Assembly (NCBI GenBank): GCA_947478535.1 | Contig: CANJXD010000017.1 | Span: 1-24,125, forward strand | From: Acetobacteraceae bacterium | GTDB taxonomy: Bacteria; Pseudomonadota; Alphaproteobacteria; Acetobacterales; Acetobacteraceae | Direction: 5' to 3' | Length of the DNA: 24,125 nt | Shown: positions 7,817 through 15,291 of the stretch, in pieces | How positions within the stretch are numbered: position 1 is the stretch's first letter | Layout of the letters: each line of letters opens with the position of its first letter | Notes under the pieces: model-generated | What the model saw: the letters and a program-made list of their open reading frames with translations, nothing else | Told to the model about the DNA's origin: nothing | Database searches by the model: none | Made by a program: the position numbers and the translations under genes

Positions 7817-8827
7817 CTATTCCACCCGCAGCCCGGTCATCTCGATCACCTCGCGCCATTTGGTGATCTCGCCGGCGATGAAGGCGTCGCATTGGTCCGG
7901 CGTCATCGACCAGGGGATCGCGCCGTTGCGTTCGAAGGTGGCGCGGAGATCCGCATCGCCCAGCGCCTTCGTGATGGACTGGTTCAGCCGCGCGATGATC
8001 TCCGGCGGCGTGCCTGTCGGCACGACGATGCCGTTCCAGGATGTCTCGTTGAAGCCGGGCACCGCGGAGGCGATGGGCGGGATGCCCGGGAGCTGCGCGA
8101 TCTCCTCCAACTCCCCCACCCCGAGCCCGCGAAGCTGGCCGGACTGGAAGTAGCCGAACAGGCTGCTCGCGGTGGTGATGATCATCTGCACGCGGTTGGC
8201 GAGCAGGTCCGTGAAGGCACCGCCCGTGCCCTGGTAGGGCACGTGTTCCATGCGGATGCCCGCCATCTTCAGGAACTGCTCGGTGAACAGGTGATTGCCG
8301 GTCCCGGCGCCGGAGGAGGCGTAGTTGATCTGGCCGGGCCGCGCGCGCGCGAGCGCCAGCAGTTCCGGCAGCGAGGAAGCGACGGAGGGATGAACGGCGA
8401 GCGCAATGGGCTGGCGCACCACCATGCCGACCGAGCGCAGGTCCCGCACCGTGTCATAGGGCAGGTTGCGCCGGAGGCTCGGGATCAGGGCCAGGCTGTT
8501 GGAGGCGAGCAGCAGCGTATGGCCATCGGGCCGCGCCCGTGCCGCCGCGGTGGTGCCGACCAGCGTGCCCGCGCCCGCGACATTGTCCACGAAGAATCGC
8601 TGGCCGAGATCCTTGCCCAACGCATCGGCGATCACGCGCGCCGTGTTATCCGGCCCGCCGCCGACGACGAAAGGCACGATCACGCGCACCGAGCGGCTCG
8701 GATACTCCTGCGCCGCGGCGGGGCGGATGCCGCCGGCAAGCGCCCCGCCGGCGGCGATCGCCGCCAGCACGGATCTCCGGCCTGGGCCGCGCCCGGGATT
8801 GCCGGCCTGTTCTGTGTCGGAGGACAT
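7817..8827 (-). CDS. Bug/TctC-family periplasmic tricarboxylate-binding protein (receptor 3)
   Basis: A 336-residue solute receptor. The N terminus is longer than usual, with a twin-arginine pair at 17-18 (GPGRRSVLAAIAAGG) and a likely cut after AAA near residue 39. The mature start is EYPSRSVRVIVPFVVGGGPD; the family PFxPGG motif is changed to PFVVGG. SSGAGTGNH and HVPYQGTGG are ligand-site loops. The ATG at 8827 has GGAGAAGGCGG upstream. It sits third in the operon headed by the FAD dehydrogenase, 29 bases after the racemase-fold gene and 24 bases before the D-2-hydroxyacid dehydrogenase. Its loops resemble those of receptor 1 (GSAGIGTGNH) more than those of receptor 2 or 4, suggesting that receptors 1 and 3 share a ligand class. 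Confidence 0.9.
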   Translation of the reverse strand: MSSDTEQAGNPGRGPGRRSVLAAIAAGGALAGGIRPAAAQEYPSRSVRVIVPFVVGGGPDNTARVIADALGKDLGQRFFVDNVAGAGTLVGTTAAARARPDGHTLLLASNSLALIPSLRRNLPYDTVRDLRSVGMVVRQPIALAVHPSVASSLPELLALARARPGQINYASSGAGTGNHLFTEQFLKMAGIRMEHVPYQGTGGAFTDLLANRVQMIITTASSLFGYFQSGQLRGLGVGELEEIAQLPGIPPIASAVPGFNETSWNGIVVPTGTPPEIIARLNQSITKALGDADLRATFERNGAIPWSMTPDQCDAFIAGEITKWREVIEMTGLRVE

Positions 8828-8856
8828 CCGCCTTCTCCCCTGCTGACTAGCCGGCG

Positions 8857-9660
8857 TTACTTCTTGAAGTAGAGGCGCTGCAATTCGTCGATCCGCTGCT
8901 GGCCCGGGCGGTTGAAGAAGAAGCCCTGCCGCGCCACGCGCATGCCGCTGCTGCGGCGCAGCTGCACCAGCATCTCCGCGTTCTTCAGCGTCGTCGCGAA
9001 GCCGTCGATGATCGGCACCTCATCGATGCGATGGATGCCGTTGCGATGCAGCAGCAGGCCGAGCGGGCCTTCCCCCGCCAGCAGCACATCCACGCCCTCG
9101 CGCTCAATCATCTCGCGCGCCACCGTCGTGAAGGCGTCGATGACGGGGGCCGGGTCGGCGAAGCCCTTGTGGATGTCGGCGTATTGCAGGCCGATATGGC
9201 GGATCGTCCCGCCCAGCCCGTCCAGCCGGTACTTGCGCACGTTCTCGACGTAGTGCGGCATCAGGTCCTTCAGGAAGCAGATGATGCCGAAGTGATTGCC
9301 GAGGTAGCTGGCGGTGTGCATCGAGCTGAAGCCGAAGCCGACCACCGGGATATCAACCAGCGTGCGCGCGACTTCGAGGTAGGGGTCGGGGAAGGTGCTC
9401 ATCAGGAAGGCGTCGTAGCCTTCCTTCTCCGCCTGCATGACGTTGTCGAGGAACTGGTTCGCGTGCAGGAACTGGAAATAGGGATAGGCGATGTCCTTCT
9501 TGCCGGTCTCGAAGGCCGGCTTCGTCTTCGGGTCCATGCCATGCATCACCACCTCGGTGCCCGGCATCGCGCAGGCATTGAGATGCGCCTGCAAGGCATC
9601 GCGATAGACGGGCAATGCGTCGAGCTGCGCGAAGCTCTGGTGCCACACCTTCATGGTCAT
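8857..9660 (-). CDS. Asp/Glu racemase-fold protein lacking the usual catalytic cysteines
   Basis: A 267-residue protein that I assign to the Asp/Glu/hydantoin racemase superfamily, from the first-half segment GYDAFLMSTFPDPYLEVAR (81-99) and the later DVLLAGEGPLG (201-211). In true racemases and maleate isomerases these positions carry catalytic cysteines (patterns like CFxDPxL and LGCxG). Here they are Thr89 and Glu207, so racemisation by two cysteines is not expected. The longer open frame upstream is the shadow of the FAD gene. The ATG at 9660 has AGGGAGA at good spacing, and a second ATG two codons on is also possible. It lies between the FAD dehydrogenase (32-base gap) and Bug receptor 3 (29-base gap), pointing to a role on the imported acid or its product. 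The specific reaction is unknown. Confidence 0.75.
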   Translation of the reverse strand: MTMKVWHQSFAQLDALPVYRDALQAHLNACAMPGTEVVMHGMDPKTKPAFETGKKDIAYPYFQFLHANQFLDNVMQAEKEGYDAFLMSTFPDPYLEVARTLVDIPVVGFGFSSMHTASYLGNHFGIICFLKDLMPHYVENVRKYRLDGLGGTIRHIGLQYADIHKGFADPAPVIDAFTTVAREMIEREGVDVLLAGEGPLGLLLHRNGIHRIDEVPIIDGFATTLKNAEMLVQLRRSSGMRVARQGFFFNRPGQQRIDELQRLYFKK

Positions 9661-9692
9661 GGTGTCGTTCTCCCTGGAATGCGGCGTGGCGT

Positions 9693-11159
9693 TCAGGCGT
9701 TTGCGTGCAGGCGTTGCGCGGCATCGATCCCGGCGAGGCGCCCGAAGACCAAGCCCTTCAGCACGGAGGTCGCGCCGGTGTAGTTGCCGTAGTAGAGGCC
9801 CATCGTCTCCCCGGCCGCGTAGAGGCCAGGGATCACGTCGCCTTGCAGGTTCACCACCTGCGCCTGCGGGTTGACGCGCAGCCCGCCGAAGGTCAGCACC
9901 ATGGAGGCGATGATGGGATAGGCCTTGAACGGCGCCGTCACGATCGGCCGCGCCCAATTCGACTTGGGGATCGCAAGCCCCGTCGTGGCGAGCCCATCGA
10001 CATCGAGGGCCGAGAAGCGGCCCGGCCGGCAGGCGGCGTTATAGGCTTCCACCGTCGCCACCAGCGCATCCGCCGGCATCTTCAGCTTCGCCGCGAGTTC
10101 CGAAAGGCTCGCCGCCTCGATGGCACCGTGTTCGGTGCGCAGCACGGCGTTCTGGTTCGGCAGGTCGCTCGTCACGGCATCCAGCACGGCATAGGCGATG
10201 CCGCCGGGCTGGAGGTTGATGGTGCGCGCGACGCGCTCATAGGTCTCATCCGTCGGGCCGGGCGCCTCATCCGTGAAGCGCAGGCCGAGCGCATTGACCA
10301 GGACGCCGTAGGGATAAATGTAGACCGAGGCGCCCGCCCGGCTCGATCGCGGGTCCATCGGCGAGGCATGCCAGTTGCCGTATTCGCCGCAGGGCGCCGC
10401 GCCGATATCGAGCGCCATGCGGATGCCCTCGCCCTTGTTGTAGTGGCAGCCGCGCGACATCATGCCGAGATTGACGGAACGCGGGCCGATATAGCGCGTC
10501 ATCATCTCCGCATTGCCTTCGAAGCCACCGCAGCCGAGCACGACGGACCGCGCGCGGAGCTCGATGGGGCGGTTGCCCTTGCCGATGCAGCGCAGGCCGA
10601 TGACGGCACCATCCTCGCCCTGGATCAGCCCCTGCGCCGCGATCTCGTAGCGGATCTCCCCGCCCAGCCTTTCGAATTCGGCGGCCATCGCCTCGACCAG
10701 CGCGAGCCCGCCGCCCGTTGGCGCCATGCGCGGCTGCACGCTGGTCATGAAGGGCACTTCGAGGCGCGCGAAGCGCAGGCCGAAGCCCTTGAGCCAGGCG
10801 ATGGTGGGGGGCGCTTCCTCCGCGAAGGTGGTGACGACCTCGGGATCGACGAAGCTCATCGACCTCAGGATGCCAGGGCAGTTCTGCCACGCGCCGGACG
10901 CCTCGTGGATCAGAGAGGGATCGAGCGGCGGGCCGGCATTCTCGATCAGATGCTCCATGAAATCGTCGGAGACGCGCTCCTCGCTTGCCATCCGCATCCA
11001 GGCGCCGGTGTAGCGGGTATTGCCGCCACGCTCGGCTTCGGGGGAGCGTTCCAGCACGATGACGCGGGCGCCGCCCTGCCGCGCCGCGACGGCGGCGGAA
11101 AGGCCGGCGGCACCGCAGCCGACGACGATGACATCAGCGGCGAGATCTGCATCCGCCAT
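9693..11159 (-). CDS. FAD-dependent dehydrogenase, tricarballylate dehydrogenase (TcuA)-like
   Basis: A 488-residue flavoprotein of the fumarate reductase/succinate dehydrogenase flavoprotein superfamily. The dinucleotide-binding GCGAAG is at 14-19, with Glu37 ending the second strand. ERGGNTRYTGAWMRM follows near residue 42, and the C-terminal FAD segment AGETMGLYYGNYTGATSVLKG ends the protein. The GGNxRYTG and GATSVL patterns resemble TcuA, which oxidises tricarballylate to cis-aconitate; 3-ketosteroid dehydrogenases and fumarate reductases are more distant alternatives. There is no signal peptide, heme or Fe-S domain, and no TcuB electron-transfer partner nearby, so its electron acceptor is unclear. 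The ATG at 11159, with AGGGGGAACCGCC upstream, is chosen; the frame extends further upstream without support. It heads a four-gene operon, with two predicted operators upstream. Confidence 0.82.
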   Translation of the reverse strand: MADADLAADVIVVGCGAAGLSAAVAARQGGARVIVLERSPEAERGGNTRYTGAWMRMASEERVSDDFMEHLIENAGPPLDPSLIHEASGAWQNCPGILRSMSFVDPEVVTTFAEEAPPTIAWLKGFGLRFARLEVPFMTSVQPRMAPTGGGLALVEAMAAEFERLGGEIRYEIAAQGLIQGEDGAVIGLRCIGKGNRPIELRARSVVLGCGGFEGNAEMMTRYIGPRSVNLGMMSRGCHYNKGEGIRMALDIGAAPCGEYGNWHASPMDPRSSRAGASVYIYPYGVLVNALGLRFTDEAPGPTDETYERVARTINLQPGGIAYAVLDAVTSDLPNQNAVLRTEHGAIEAASLSELAAKLKMPADALVATVEAYNAACRPGRFSALDVDGLATTGLAIPKSNWARPIVTAPFKAYPIIASMVLTFGGLRVNPQAQVVNLQGDVIPGLYAAGETMGLYYGNYTGATSVLKGLVFGRLAGIDAAQRLHANA

Positions 11160-11233
11160 GGCGGTTCCCCCTACGGTCGCAGCGCCCGTTGCCCGGGCAC
11201 CACCCTGGTGCGTTTGGTGACGGCTGACAGGAA

Positions 11234-11247
11234 AACTGTCAACACTT
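11234..11247. promoter_or_regulatory. Predicted GntR operator 4 (proximal, FAD dehydrogenase operon)
   Basis: The sequence AACTGTCAACACTT reads AAGTGTTGACAGTT on the minus strand, differing from the best copy at one position. It is 75 bases upstream of the FAD dehydrogenase ATG. TTGACA (11242 to 11237, minus strand) could serve as the -35 box, with CACCAA at 17-base spacing as a poor -10. Its place directly ahead of the second enzyme operon ties that operon to the same regulon as the lyase-acnA operon. Confidence 0.7.
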
Positions 11248-11317
11248 GTCGCCATATTGCCAGACCGGCGGCGGTCGTAAAGGGGCCATCGCGGTCTGCT
11301 GTTCAGGCGGTCCGCCC

Positions 11318-11331
11318 AAATGTTGACAGTA
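11318..11331. promoter_or_regulatory. Predicted GntR operator 5 (distal auxiliary site)
   Basis: AAATGTTGACAGTA keeps the invariant TGTTGACA core with three arm differences from the best copy. Its centre is 84 bases upstream of the centre of operator 4, close to eight turns of B-DNA, so two bound dimers would face the same side of the helix. The only gene starting downstream of it is the FAD dehydrogenase on the minus strand; the neighbouring RNA methyltransferase gene ends here. It is the most degenerate of the five copies. Confidence 0.55.
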
Positions 11332-11334
11332 GGA

Positions 11335-11364
11335 CCCTGAAGGCCCCAATCGGCCGCGTCAGGG
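11335..11364 (-). terminator. Possible hairpin at the end of the RNA methyltransferase gene
   Basis: CCCTGA (11335-11340) pairs with TCAGGG (11359-11364), and inner GGCC blocks (11342-11345 and 11352-11355) also pair. The stem spans the stop codon of the minus-strand methyltransferase gene. No run of U follows on the minus strand, so this is at best a weak or Rho-assisted terminator. Confidence 0.25.
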
Positions 11365-12522
11365 CAGCCGCCCGGTGCGGAACAGCGACACGCGCAGCCC
11401 GCCATGCGGCACCGGTGCGGTGTTCGGCAGGAAGGGTAGGCCGGTCGCATAGGCCAGCGTCGGCTCCGTCGTCAGCAGGCCGACGCGCCATCCCGCGAAG
11501 CGGCTGCGCAACACCTGGCCGAGCGCACTGTAGAGCGGCAGCAGCGGCTTCCCGTCTCCCAGCCGGTTGCCATAGGGCGGGTTGACGATGACAAGCCCCG
11601 GCGGCCCGGGTGGTGGGGCGATATCGCTGATCGGGGCCTGGCGAAACTCGGTGTAGTCGGCGACGCCGGCGCGCCCGGCATTGGCGCGGCTCATCGCGAT
11701 CGCGCCGGCGTCGCGATCACTGCCGAAAAAGCGCGCGGCCGGGATGCGCGCGCTGGCCACGGCGCGCATGCGCTGCCAGGCCGCCGCATCGAAGGTGGCG
11801 AGGCTCTCGAAGGCGAAGGCGCGCTGCCGGCCCGGATTGAGCCGCGCCGCGATCTCCGCCGCCTCGATGACGAAGGTGCCGGAGCCGCACATCGGATCGA
11901 GCACGGGTTCCTGCCCATCATAGCCGCATTGCCGCAGGAACAGCGCGGCCATCGTCTCCCGCAACGGGGCAGCGTTGACCGCCTCCTTGTAGCCACGCTT
12001 GTGCAGCAATTCGCCCGAGGTATCGATGCTGATCGTGCAGAGATCCTTCTCGATCCGCGCCCGGATGACGACAGCCGCATCCGGCGCTTCCGGCGCTTCC
12101 GGCGCTTCCGGCGCGCCGAGTGTCTCGCGGATCGCGGTGGCGATGCGCTGTTCGGCCGCGCCGCTGTGATAGATGCGGGAGCCAGCGCAGGAGGCCTCGA
12201 CGCGGAAGGGCATGTCGGCGCGCAGCACCGTGCCCCAGGGAATGCGGCGCGCGCGATCATCGAGCTGCGCGAGGTGCACGACGCGGAAGCTGGCGAAGCG
12301 GGCGAGCACGCGGCCGGCACCGCGGAGCCACAGATTGGCGCGCCAGACCTCCGGCCATCCACCCCGGGTGATGACACCGCCCGGCACCACCTTCGGCTGC
12401 TTGAACCCCTTGCCGCGCACTTCCTCCGCCAGCACCGGTTCCAACCCCGGCGCGCAGGCGAGGAAGATCTCGAAATCCTGGCCTGGCGCCGTCGCATCGG
12501 CGTGGCTGGCGGCATTCTTCAC
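11359..12522 (-). CDS. THUMP-domain class I SAM-dependent RNA methyltransferase (RlmL N-half-like)
   Basis: A 387-residue protein of the COG0116 type, related to the N-terminal half of RlmL, which makes m2G2445 in 23S rRNA. It opens with FEIFLACAPGLEPVLAEEV, typical of the pre-THUMP segment. The THUMP domain spans about residues 60-165. The methyltransferase domain has PLRETMAALFL, the SAM motif DPMCGSGTFVIEA, and the catalytic NPPYGNRLGD, which marks N2-guanine methylation. The start is GTG at 12522 with AAGGGATGCGCC ahead of it. A repeated Ala-Pro-Glu stretch (about residues 137-148) comes from a 9-base tandem repeat. This is a housekeeping gene, unlikely to belong to the carboxylate regulon; its stop lies 28 bases beyond operator 5. 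Confidence 0.88.
   Translation of the reverse strand: MKNAASHADATAPGQDFEIFLACAPGLEPVLAEEVRGKGFKQPKVVPGGVITRGGWPEVWRANLWLRGAGRVLARFASFRVVHLAQLDDRARRIPWGTVLRADMPFRVEASCAGSRIYHSGAAEQRIATAIRETLGAPEAPEAPEAPDAAVVIRARIEKDLCTISIDTSGELLHKRGYKEAVNAAPLRETMAALFLRQCGYDGQEPVLDPMCGSGTFVIEAAEIAARLNPGRQRAFAFESLATFDAAAWQRMRAVASARIPAARFFGSDRDAGAIAMSRANAGRAGVADYTEFRQAPISDIAPPPGPPGLVIVNPPYGNRLGDGKPLLPLYSALGQVLRSRFAGWRVGLLTTEPTLAYATGLPFLPNTAPVPHGGLRVSLFRTGRLP
12081..12114. repeat. 9-base tandem repeat inside the RNA methyltransferase gene
   Basis: Three full copies of CCGGCGCTT plus a 7-base partial copy run head to tail. On the coding (minus) strand the unit encodes Ala-Pro-Glu, giving an APEAPEAPEAP stretch near residues 137-148. 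Because the unit is a multiple of three, gain or loss of copies would keep the frame. Confidence 0.85.
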
Positions 12523-12600
12523 GGCGCATCCCTTGCGCGGCCGCGCGGGAATGGCAGCCGGAAGCGTCGTCCCCTTACCACCGCGCGGCGCGGGCGGCCA

Positions 12601-13566
12601 TCAGGCGCCGCGCAGGACCACGTGGGCCGGGTCCCGCCCCGCCAGGATATGGCGGAGATTGTCGCCCAGCACATCGCAGATGCGGCGCATCGAAACCCCC
12701 GCCGCGAGCCCCGCGACATGCGGCGTGATGATGAGGTTCGGCGCCTGCCAGAGCGGATCATCCGCCGGCAGCGGCTCCGGCTCCGCGACATCGAGCGCGG
12801 CGCCGCCGACCAGACCCTCCCGCAGCGCGGTGGCGAGCGCGGGCTGATCCACCAGGCCACCGCGGCCGATATTCACCAGCAGCAGGCCGGGCTTGCATCG
12901 CGCGAGGCGCGGTGCGTCGATGATCAGCGCCGTCTCCGCCGTCAGCGGTGCGGCGAGGACCAGCGCATCCGCCTCCGCCAGCGCGTCATCCAGCCGGTCC
13001 GCCGGCAGCACGGGCACCAGCGCATGCGGCGCGCCGGAGCGCGAGACGGCGGTGACCTGCATGCCGAAGGCCAGCAGCAGCCGGGCGATCTCCTGCCCGA
13101 TCGGGCCGAAGCCGAGCACCACCGCGCGCTGGCCGAGCGGGATGCACGCACCCATCGCGACCTCCCGGTCCCAATGCCGGGCCGCCTGGGCGTCCATCGT
13201 CCGCGGCAGGCGGCGCTGCAGGGCCAGCAGCAGCGCCACGGCATGGGTGGCGACCGCGGGGGCGAAGGCATCGCCGACATTGCTGACGATGACGCCGGGC
13301 GGCACGCCGAAGCGCTGCATGCGATCCGTGCCCGTCGTCACGCATTGGATCCAGCGCAGCTCTCTGGCATGGTCCCGCAGCGCGGCCGCGGCCTCCGCCG
13401 TATAGGCGGCATCCGACAGCACCAGCATCTCCGCCCCGTCCCGCAACGCCGCCGCCATCTCCGCGACGGAACTGGCCAGGACGGCACCACCGCCGAGCTG
13501 GCGCCGCGCTTCCTCCAGCAGCAGCTCGGGCTGGATGCGCGCCCAGACGACGAGCCTCGTCGGCAC
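12601..13566 (-). CDS. D-2-hydroxyacid dehydrogenase (second copy)
   Basis: A 321-residue NAD(P)-dependent D-2-hydroxyacid dehydrogenase. The cofactor motif GFGPIG is at 152-157, and the catalytic residues are Arg235 (NIGRGG), Glu264 (EPEPLP) and His283 (TPHVAG). It is clearly a different subgroup from the copy at 6806-7792, with different loops throughout. The start is GTG at 13566, only 4 bases after the stop of the family-5 solute-binding protein gene, with a GAGGG ribosome site inside that gene's end; translation is probably coupled. The pairing suggests it reduces or oxidises a hydroxy acid derived from whatever the receptor binds. No predicted operator lies near it. The exact substrate is unknown. 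Confidence 0.88.
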   Translation of the reverse strand: MPTRLVVWARIQPELLLEEARRQLGGGAVLASSVAEMAAALRDGAEMLVLSDAAYTAEAAAALRDHARELRWIQCVTTGTDRMQRFGVPPGVIVSNVGDAFAPAVATHAVALLLALQRRLPRTMDAQAARHWDREVAMGACIPLGQRAVVLGFGPIGQEIARLLLAFGMQVTAVSRSGAPHALVPVLPADRLDDALAEADALVLAAPLTAETALIIDAPRLARCKPGLLLVNIGRGGLVDQPALATALREGLVGGAALDVAEPEPLPADDPLWQAPNLIITPHVAGLAAGVSMRRICDVLGDNLRHILAGRDPAHVVLRGA

Positions 13567-13570
13567 GGGC

Positions 13571-15160
13571 TCAGCCCTCGCCGGTCAGGAACTTCCAGAC
13601 GACGCGGTTGTGCGGGTGCCAGACATAGCCGTTGACGCCGCGACGGAAGACCTCGCTCGTGCCCGGCAGGAACAGCTCCACGATCGTCGCGTAATCCGCC
13701 TGCCGCTGCTGCGCCTGGCGGACCAGGTCGAGCCAGCGTGTCTCGTCGCGTTCGCCGATGGAGGCCTCGATCAGGCGATCCAGTTCCGGATCATTATTGC
13801 CATTGACGTTGGAACCGCCCTGGCTGTGGGTGGAAAGGAAAAGGTTGTACGAAGGGTCCGCCACGAAGCTCGCGGCCCAATGCGTGAAGAAGGGCAGCGA
13901 CCAGACATTCACCGCGCGGCGCGCCGTCATCTCCGTCGCGGGCAGGCGCTTCGGCGTCGCGCGGATGCCGGCGCGGGCGAGGGAGGCCTGCATCTGCAGG
14001 GCGACCGCCTCCTCGAACCACCAGTTGCTGCTGTATTCAAGCGTGATGTCGAGGCCGTTGGGATGGCCGGCTTCGGCGAGCAGGGCGCGGGCGCGGTCGT
14101 AATTCGTCTCGTAGCGGAAGGTCTCGGCGAAGCCTGGGATTTTCGGCGCGAGCACGGAGCGCGATCGGATGCCGAGGTTCAGGAACACGGCACTGCCGAT
14201 AGCCTCATAGTCCGTGGCATGGGCGACGGCCTGGCGCACGCGCACATCATCGAAGGGCGCGAGGCGCGGGTTCATCCGCACGGTGGCGCTGGCCGTGCCG
14301 GGCACGGTTTCCACATTCACGTTGCGGTCGCGCTGCAGATCCACGAGCTGTTGCAGCGGGATCTGTTCCGCGTAGTGCGCCTGCCCTGCCCGCACCAGCG
14401 CGACGCGGGAGGCCGGGGAGGGAACCTCGCGCCAGATGATGCGGTTGAAGTAGGGTGCGGGGAAGGGATAGTTCGGATTGGTGACGAAAACCGCCTGCTG
14501 GCCGGCGCGCAATTCCTGCAGGTGATAGGGGCCGTAGCCCGCCGTATTCACGGCCAGCCAGCGCGTGGCGAAGGGGTCTTCCTCCGTCGCGTGGCGCTTC
14601 GCCTCCGTGCTGTCGAAGATCGCGGGGATGTGCAGCGCCACGACATTGAGGAAGATGCGGTTCGGCGTGGTCAGCCGGAAGCGCACCTGGTCCTCCGCCA
14701 CCTTCTCCACCGCGGTGATGCGAGAGACGTTGCGCATGAACAGGCCAGTGCGGCGCTGGCGGTCTGATTTCTGATAGGTCCAGACCACGTCATCGGCGGA
14801 GATCGTGTTGCCAAAGGGGCTTTTCGCGTCGCGGCGCAGCTTGAAGACGTAGTCCAGCCCATCCTCGGAGACGGTCCAGCTTTCCGCGAGATGCGGCTCG
14901 AAGCGCGTCAGGTCCAGCTCCCGCTTGCCATCGGGCAGCATCACCATCGGGTGGCGCAGCAGGCCTTCGTAGATGTTGACCGCGCTTTCGATCTGGCCGG
15001 GCACCCAGACATCGGTATCGAAGCCGCGCGGCGTCGTGCTCATCGCCAGCACCAGCGTGCGGGCCGGCGCCTGGGCTTGCGCGGGACCGGCGGAGAGAAG
15101 GCTCGCGCCCATCGGCGCCAGTGATGCGGCGGCGACGAGGCCGCGGCGGGACAGGCTCAT
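13571..15160 (-). CDS. ABC transporter solute-binding protein, family 5 (peptide/nickel/oligosaccharide type)
   Basis: A 529-residue periplasmic receptor of normal size for the DppA/OppA-like family 5. It has a twin-arginine signal (SLSRRGLVAAASLAP, residues 2-16) with a cut near AQA at about residue 29. Family landmarks are LHPHLAESW-like FEPHLAESWTVSEDGLDYVFKL, FGNTISADDVVWTY, VNTAGYGPYHL and the hinge region FDDVRVRQAVAHA. An open frame extends upstream to 15229, but the ATG at 15160 is preceded by GAGGGAATTCCGC and gives a proper signal peptide. It is coupled to the D-2-hydroxyacid dehydrogenase at its 3' end. No ABC permease or ATPase gene accompanies it here. The ligand cannot be inferred; family members bind peptides, opines, glutathione or sugars. 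Confidence 0.88.
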   Translation of the reverse strand: MSLSRRGLVAAASLAPMGASLLSAGPAQAQAPARTLVLAMSTTPRGFDTDVWVPGQIESAVNIYEGLLRHPMVMLPDGKRELDLTRFEPHLAESWTVSEDGLDYVFKLRRDAKSPFGNTISADDVVWTYQKSDRQRRTGLFMRNVSRITAVEKVAEDQVRFRLTTPNRIFLNVVALHIPAIFDSTEAKRHATEEDPFATRWLAVNTAGYGPYHLQELRAGQQAVFVTNPNYPFPAPYFNRIIWREVPSPASRVALVRAGQAHYAEQIPLQQLVDLQRDRNVNVETVPGTASATVRMNPRLAPFDDVRVRQAVAHATDYEAIGSAVFLNLGIRSRSVLAPKIPGFAETFRYETNYDRARALLAEAGHPNGLDITLEYSSNWWFEEAVALQMQASLARAGIRATPKRLPATEMTARRAVNVWSLPFFTHWAASFVADPSYNLFLSTHSQGGSNVNGNNDPELDRLIEASIGERDETRWLDLVRQAQQRQADYATIVELFLPGTSEVFRRGVNGYVWHPHNRVVWKFLTGEG

Positions 15161-15291
15161 GCGGAATTCCCTCGGGCAACTTACTGGCGGGATAACAGCA
15201 CCGAGCCAGCCCCTTCCGCAAGGCGCCACAATGCTTGACAGGCCCCCTGCCGCACCGGATCGTCGGCTCCCCGATCCTGAGGTTCCGTCCG

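Noticed and set aside
11929..13635. A 568-codon plus-strand open frame across the methyltransferase and dehydrogenase genes
   Set aside because: It spans two genuine minus-strand genes and the gap between them, and its composition is typical of antisense noise.
15230..15243. AATGCTTGACAGGC as a sixth copy of the operator
   Set aside because: Only the central TTGACA and a few arm bases match; both arms lose their symmetry. It is better read as a possible -35 box for the aldolase gene.
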